A stretch of DNA of 64,000 bases from T3Sed10-213 sp012519365. GTDB lineage: Bacteria; Planctomycetota; Phycisphaerae; Sedimentisphaerales; Anaerohalosphaeraceae. The notes beneath the pieces were generated by a model that was given only the letters and a program-made list of their open reading frames with translations, had not been told where the DNA came from and did no database searches. Shown here piece by piece: positions 61,537 to 64,000 of this stretch (the first letter of the stretch is position 1; each line of letters begins with the position of its first letter). The stretch spans positions 27,408 through 91,407 of the forward strand of contig JAPXLV010000003.1 of assembly GCA_033809355.1 (NCBI GenBank), given 5' to 3'. Position numbers and translations under genes: made by a program.

Positions 61537-63228
61537 TTAGGGTTTGCCAGCCTCATACATCCGGGCAATTTCCTGGTCGCTGAAAACCCGTTTGGCCACC
61601 ACAATCTCTCCCATCTTCCCGTTGAACCGCTGCGACGGGTCATCCACAAAATCCGACCCGATCAGCAGGTTGGCCACCGCCCAGTCCTGCTTGTACAGCC
61701 AATGCTGCGTATCCACCAAACGCCCGTTCAGATAGAATTTTAGGGTCTGGTTATCGTGGGTCGCCGCCACCAACGTCCAGCCGTAGATATCCGGCAGCGG
61801 CACACTGCTGATCTGATTGACATTATCCTTCGAGTTCAGCTTGCGTGCCAAATGGAGACTCTTCTGCCACGTTGAGGTCGTCGGACTTCGATACCCCAAT
61901 TGGTAATTGCACAGCGAATCCGTGGACACACGATTGGACACGATATGCCCGCCGTCCTTTGGGGATTCGCGGCAAATCCAGGCCGCGACTGTGATCGGCC
62001 CGTTGAGACTGATTCGAGCATCTGCGGCTGTTTCAATGTACTGATGCTCTGTGCGATCAAACGCCAGCGCGGTCTTTTCCGGCCAGCGCCCCTGTGTCCA
62101 TGTCGGCAATCGCCCCCCCTTTGCGCTGCGCAGCCGACCGTTCAGACCGCCAAAGGTCGATTCAGCGACATTCATCAGCACATCGGCCTGATCAGGCTTT
62201 TTCTCAAACGTATAATAGGCCGCCACATCCGGATCGCGCCTTAACTGCAAACTATACGCCTTCCAGCGATAATAGGCCGACCCTTGGGCAGCCAGATAAT
62301 GAAAGCCGAATTCTTCCGACCGCATAAAGTGACCTGCGGCGTTATCCTTGGGCTTTAATTTGTCTTGCGGATCGACCAGCCCGCCCTGCCCCTGCCGCAA
62401 CGACAGATTTTGCTCAAACCGCAGGGGATTGGAGCCGCTGCGCAGCTCCACCTGGCCCTGATAGACATGCGTTACCGTATTAAGATGGTCATCGACATAA
62501 ACACCAAACTCGGTTCCGAAGTCCACCACGCTGGCCGTCGGGGTACGCACGACAAAATCCGACGTTGTCTGCTGGATATGCACAGTAATGCGCCCCCGCC
62601 GCAAAAGAAACTGCGACGGCGACTCCAGATCCAACTCCACCGGCGCTTGCAAAATCACTTGGGTGCCGTTTTCGGTATACAACTCGGCATAGCCTTTGGT
62701 TAAATGCAGGGGCCCGGCGTACAAATCGGCATTCGAGCTGATCACTCCCGTAGCGTTAGCCCATTGGGCATCGACTGTTCGCGTCAAACGCCCCACCAGC
62801 GGGGCGGGGTTTCGGGGATTGAAATAGACATACGCCGCCAACATCAAAAATGCCGCCAAGGCACTGATCGCAACCGCAAGCGGTGTCTTTGAGACCCGAT
62901 AGGACGGCTTGGGCACCTCCGCAAGCGGCACAACCGTCGGCTTTTGCTGTTGCTGTTCGACCGCCACCGGCTCGGCCTTGTATTGATCGTCCAGCAGCAT
63001 CGCCCAGAAAGAATCATCGAGAATAACCTCATCCGATCGAGGCACAAAAACCTCTCGCGATTGGACCAGCAACGTCTGCATTCGCATTACCTGCGCGTAA
63101 AAGTTCAACGCCTCCGGATCGTTACGAAGTCGCGAATCCAACACCGCAAATTCCGCCGCCGTCAGCGATTCATCCATCGCCCCCAGAATCAACCGCAACA
63201 GCGTATATTGTTCCGTCCTGGCTATCAT
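61537..63228 (-). CDS. FecR-like membrane protein with C-terminal LamG domain
   Basis: 563 residues. N-terminal cytoplasmic part (about 1-125) begins like planctomycete anti-sigma/FecR proteins (LRLILGAMDESLTAAEFAVLDSRLRNDPEAL). One membrane helix follows (PLAVAISALAAFLMLAAYVYF, about 130-155), then a FecR domain (TVDAQWANATGV, DFVVRTPTASVVDFGTEFGVYVDDH, GQVELRSG) and a LamG/concanavalin-like domain (about 370-560: AAYYTFEKKPDQAD, ITVAAWICRESP, VVAKRVFSDQEIARMYE). It probably senses or binds an extracellular glycan and controls the sigma factor. Its ATG overlaps the sigma stop codon (ATGA), with GGAGGA upstream. Confidence 0.87.
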   Translation of the reverse strand: MIARTEQYTLLRLILGAMDESLTAAEFAVLDSRLRNDPEALNFYAQVMRMQTLLVQSREVFVPRSDEVILDDSFWAMLLDDQYKAEPVAVEQQQQKPTVVPLAEVPKPSYRVSKTPLAVAISALAAFLMLAAYVYFNPRNPAPLVGRLTRTVDAQWANATGVISSNADLYAGPLHLTKGYAELYTENGTQVILQAPVELDLESPSQFLLRRGRITVHIQQTTSDFVVRTPTASVVDFGTEFGVYVDDHLNTVTHVYQGQVELRSGSNPLRFEQNLSLRQGQGGLVDPQDKLKPKDNAAGHFMRSEEFGFHYLAAQGSAYYRWKAYSLQLRRDPDVAAYYTFEKKPDQADVLMNVAESTFGGLNGRLRSAKGGRLPTWTQGRWPEKTALAFDRTEHQYIETAADARISLNGPITVAAWICRESPKDGGHIVSNRVSTDSLCNYQLGYRSPTTSTWQKSLHLARKLNSKDNVNQISSVPLPDIYGWTLVAATHDNQTLKFYLNGRLVDTQHWLYKQDWAVANLLIGSDFVDDPSQRFNGKMGEIVVAKRVFSDQEIARMYEAGKP

Positions 63229-63758
63229 AAGCGTTCCTCCGCAGTAGATTTTTGCCGGATGCAATTCATCAGCAGCAGCAAAATCCGGCTTAGCGAACCG
63301 TACAATCCATTCGGAGAGCGCCCCAGCCGGTGCGCCAGCGTCTTGACCGCAACCGAATGCCAATAGCGCATTTGGATCAGCGAACGATCCTGCTCAGAAA
63401 GCTCCCCAAGACACTCGCGAAGATAATCTTTGCCCGGCATATCCTGCTGCATCTGCTCAACAGCACAGGCCTCTATAGCCTCAATGGTCTGGCTGGAAAA
63501 GAGCATTGCGGTGTTCTTTTTCCGACGACGATAGTTGAGAATTTTGTAGCGGGCAATGGTAACCGCCCACGATGCAAAATCGGTACCCGGCTGAAATGAA
63601 TCAAATTTTTCCCACAATGTCGAGGCCGTTTCCTGCATCAGATCGTCGGCATCCTGATCGTTGGGCACAAACATATGGATATAGGTGTAAATCCTGCTCT
63701 GATTCGACATCAAAAGTCGAATATACAGATCGTGTTTATTGTCGGTGTGTCCTGCCAT
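63225..63758 (-). CDS. ECF-type RNA polymerase sigma factor (Rhodopirellula/Verrucomicrobium type)
   Basis: 177 residues. Region 2 (about 15-85) contains NDQDADDLMQETASTLWEKFDSF and FASWAVTIARYKILNYRRR. Region 4 (about 115-170) contains LSEQDRSLIQMRYWHSVAVKTLAHRLGRSPNGLYGSLSRI. The adjacent FecR/LamG gene, coupled by a four-base overlap, is its likely membrane partner. A promoter lies upstream at 63801-63829. It is expected to drive its own operon and targets elsewhere. Confidence 0.9.
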   Translation of the reverse strand: MAGHTDNKHDLYIRLLMSNQSRIYTYIHMFVPNDQDADDLMQETASTLWEKFDSFQPGTDFASWAVTIARYKILNYRRRKKNTAMLFSSQTIEAIEACAVEQMQQDMPGKDYLRECLGELSEQDRSLIQMRYWHSVAVKTLAHRLGRSPNGLYGSLSRILLLLMNCIRQKSTAEERL

Positions 63759-64000
63759 TGGTTCGCTGCGGCGTATTGCCTGCCTATTCCCAAAAACCGT
63801 ATTACATTGTCGACATTGCGGAAAGTCAACGCTTCCACTCCTGTCGGCTCACCCTTGAAATGTTGTGTTTCAGCTAATACTACAGCGCAAATAGTTACGG
63901 ATCATGAGGCACACATGACCTCAATTGTTTTACATTTATGTTTAATCGTTGAAGCTCGGCGAGCGTCTTTTTGGTATGCCCGATCCGCGCCTCGCGGTGG
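63759..64000. other. Upstream region of the sigma operon
   Basis: Apart from the promoter at 63801-63829 I see no gene or strong structure in the last 240 bases of the window. Confidence 0.4.
63801..63829 (-). promoter_or_regulatory. Sigma-70 type promoter of the ECF sigma operon
   Basis: On the minus strand TTGACT (63824-63829), 17 bases, TGTAAT (63801-63806). Confidence 0.55.

Noticed and set aside
1..64000. CRISPR arrays, insertion sequences, prophage or integrase genes
   Set aside because: No regularly spaced repeats, transposase motifs, phage genes or tRNA-flanking attachment repeats were found.

Overview
The window most likely comes from a member of the Planctomycetota, probably class Phycisphaerae (Sedimentisphaerales-like). 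This is inferred from several things seen together: two secreted proteins with PEP-CTERM tails, two prepilin-like H-X9-DG proteins, an ECF sigma factor translationally coupled to a FecR/LamG membrane protein, two Tat-exported Gfo/Idh/MocA proteins, a secreted metzincin with a dockerin-like end, and many secreted glycosidases. No rRNA, CRISPR array, prophage or insertion sequence was seen. One tRNA-Ser(CGA) is present.

Layout. 1-3.5 kb: a partial secreted protein, two PEP-CTERM proteins, a prepilin-like protein and a GntR/FCD regulator with a striking operator. 3.8-11.2 kb: a GH2 beta-galactosidase with a discoidin-like tail and a multidomain metzincin protease. 11.4-25.6 kb, all on the minus strand: kbl-tdh (threonine to glycine plus acetyl-CoA), a CBM9-like protein, an SSS symporter, and a hexosamine operon (NDP-sugar epimerase, NahK kinase, GH20, nucleotidyltransferase, a NagB::PIG-L fusion and a GH109-type lipoprotein), with a divergent AraC regulator. 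26.7-32.7 kb: polA, dnaA, a DJ-1 protein and mlaE. 33.1-38.0 kb, plus strand: a B12-domain protein without the ligand histidine, ptsN, an S8 peptidase that lacks the catalytic Asp, and glmS, which is broken by a C8 tract. 38.0-47.6 kb, minus strand: an ACT-domain protein, a peptide-type ABC importer with two tandem binding proteins, and a secreted alpha-helical protein. 48.0-58.8 kb: a DUF547 protein, metK, dacB, thiL-tsaE, pyrKD with a putative attenuator, a CheY-like regulator, argH and the tRNA. 59.1-63.8 kb: an operon of ECF sigma factor, FecR/LamG protein, prepilin-like protein and Gfo/Idh protein.

How the genes fit together. Between 3.8 and 25.6 kb the enzymes can be read as one route for host- or algal-type glycoproteins. 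Secreted protease, beta-galactosidase, beta-hexosaminidase and alpha-N-acetylgalactosaminidase-like enzymes would release sugars and peptides. The symporter would import them. NahK, the nucleotidyltransferase and the epimerase would turn GalNAc/GlcNAc into UDP-sugars, and the NagB::PIG-L fusion would deacetylate and deaminate hexosamine phosphates. Tdh and Kbl would use threonine, the residue that carries mucin-type glycans. This is an inference from gene content and order. The rest is housekeeping metabolism, replication, wall and envelope functions.

Positions of catalytic residues are my own alignments by eye. Promoters and hairpins were found by reading, without a scoring program.
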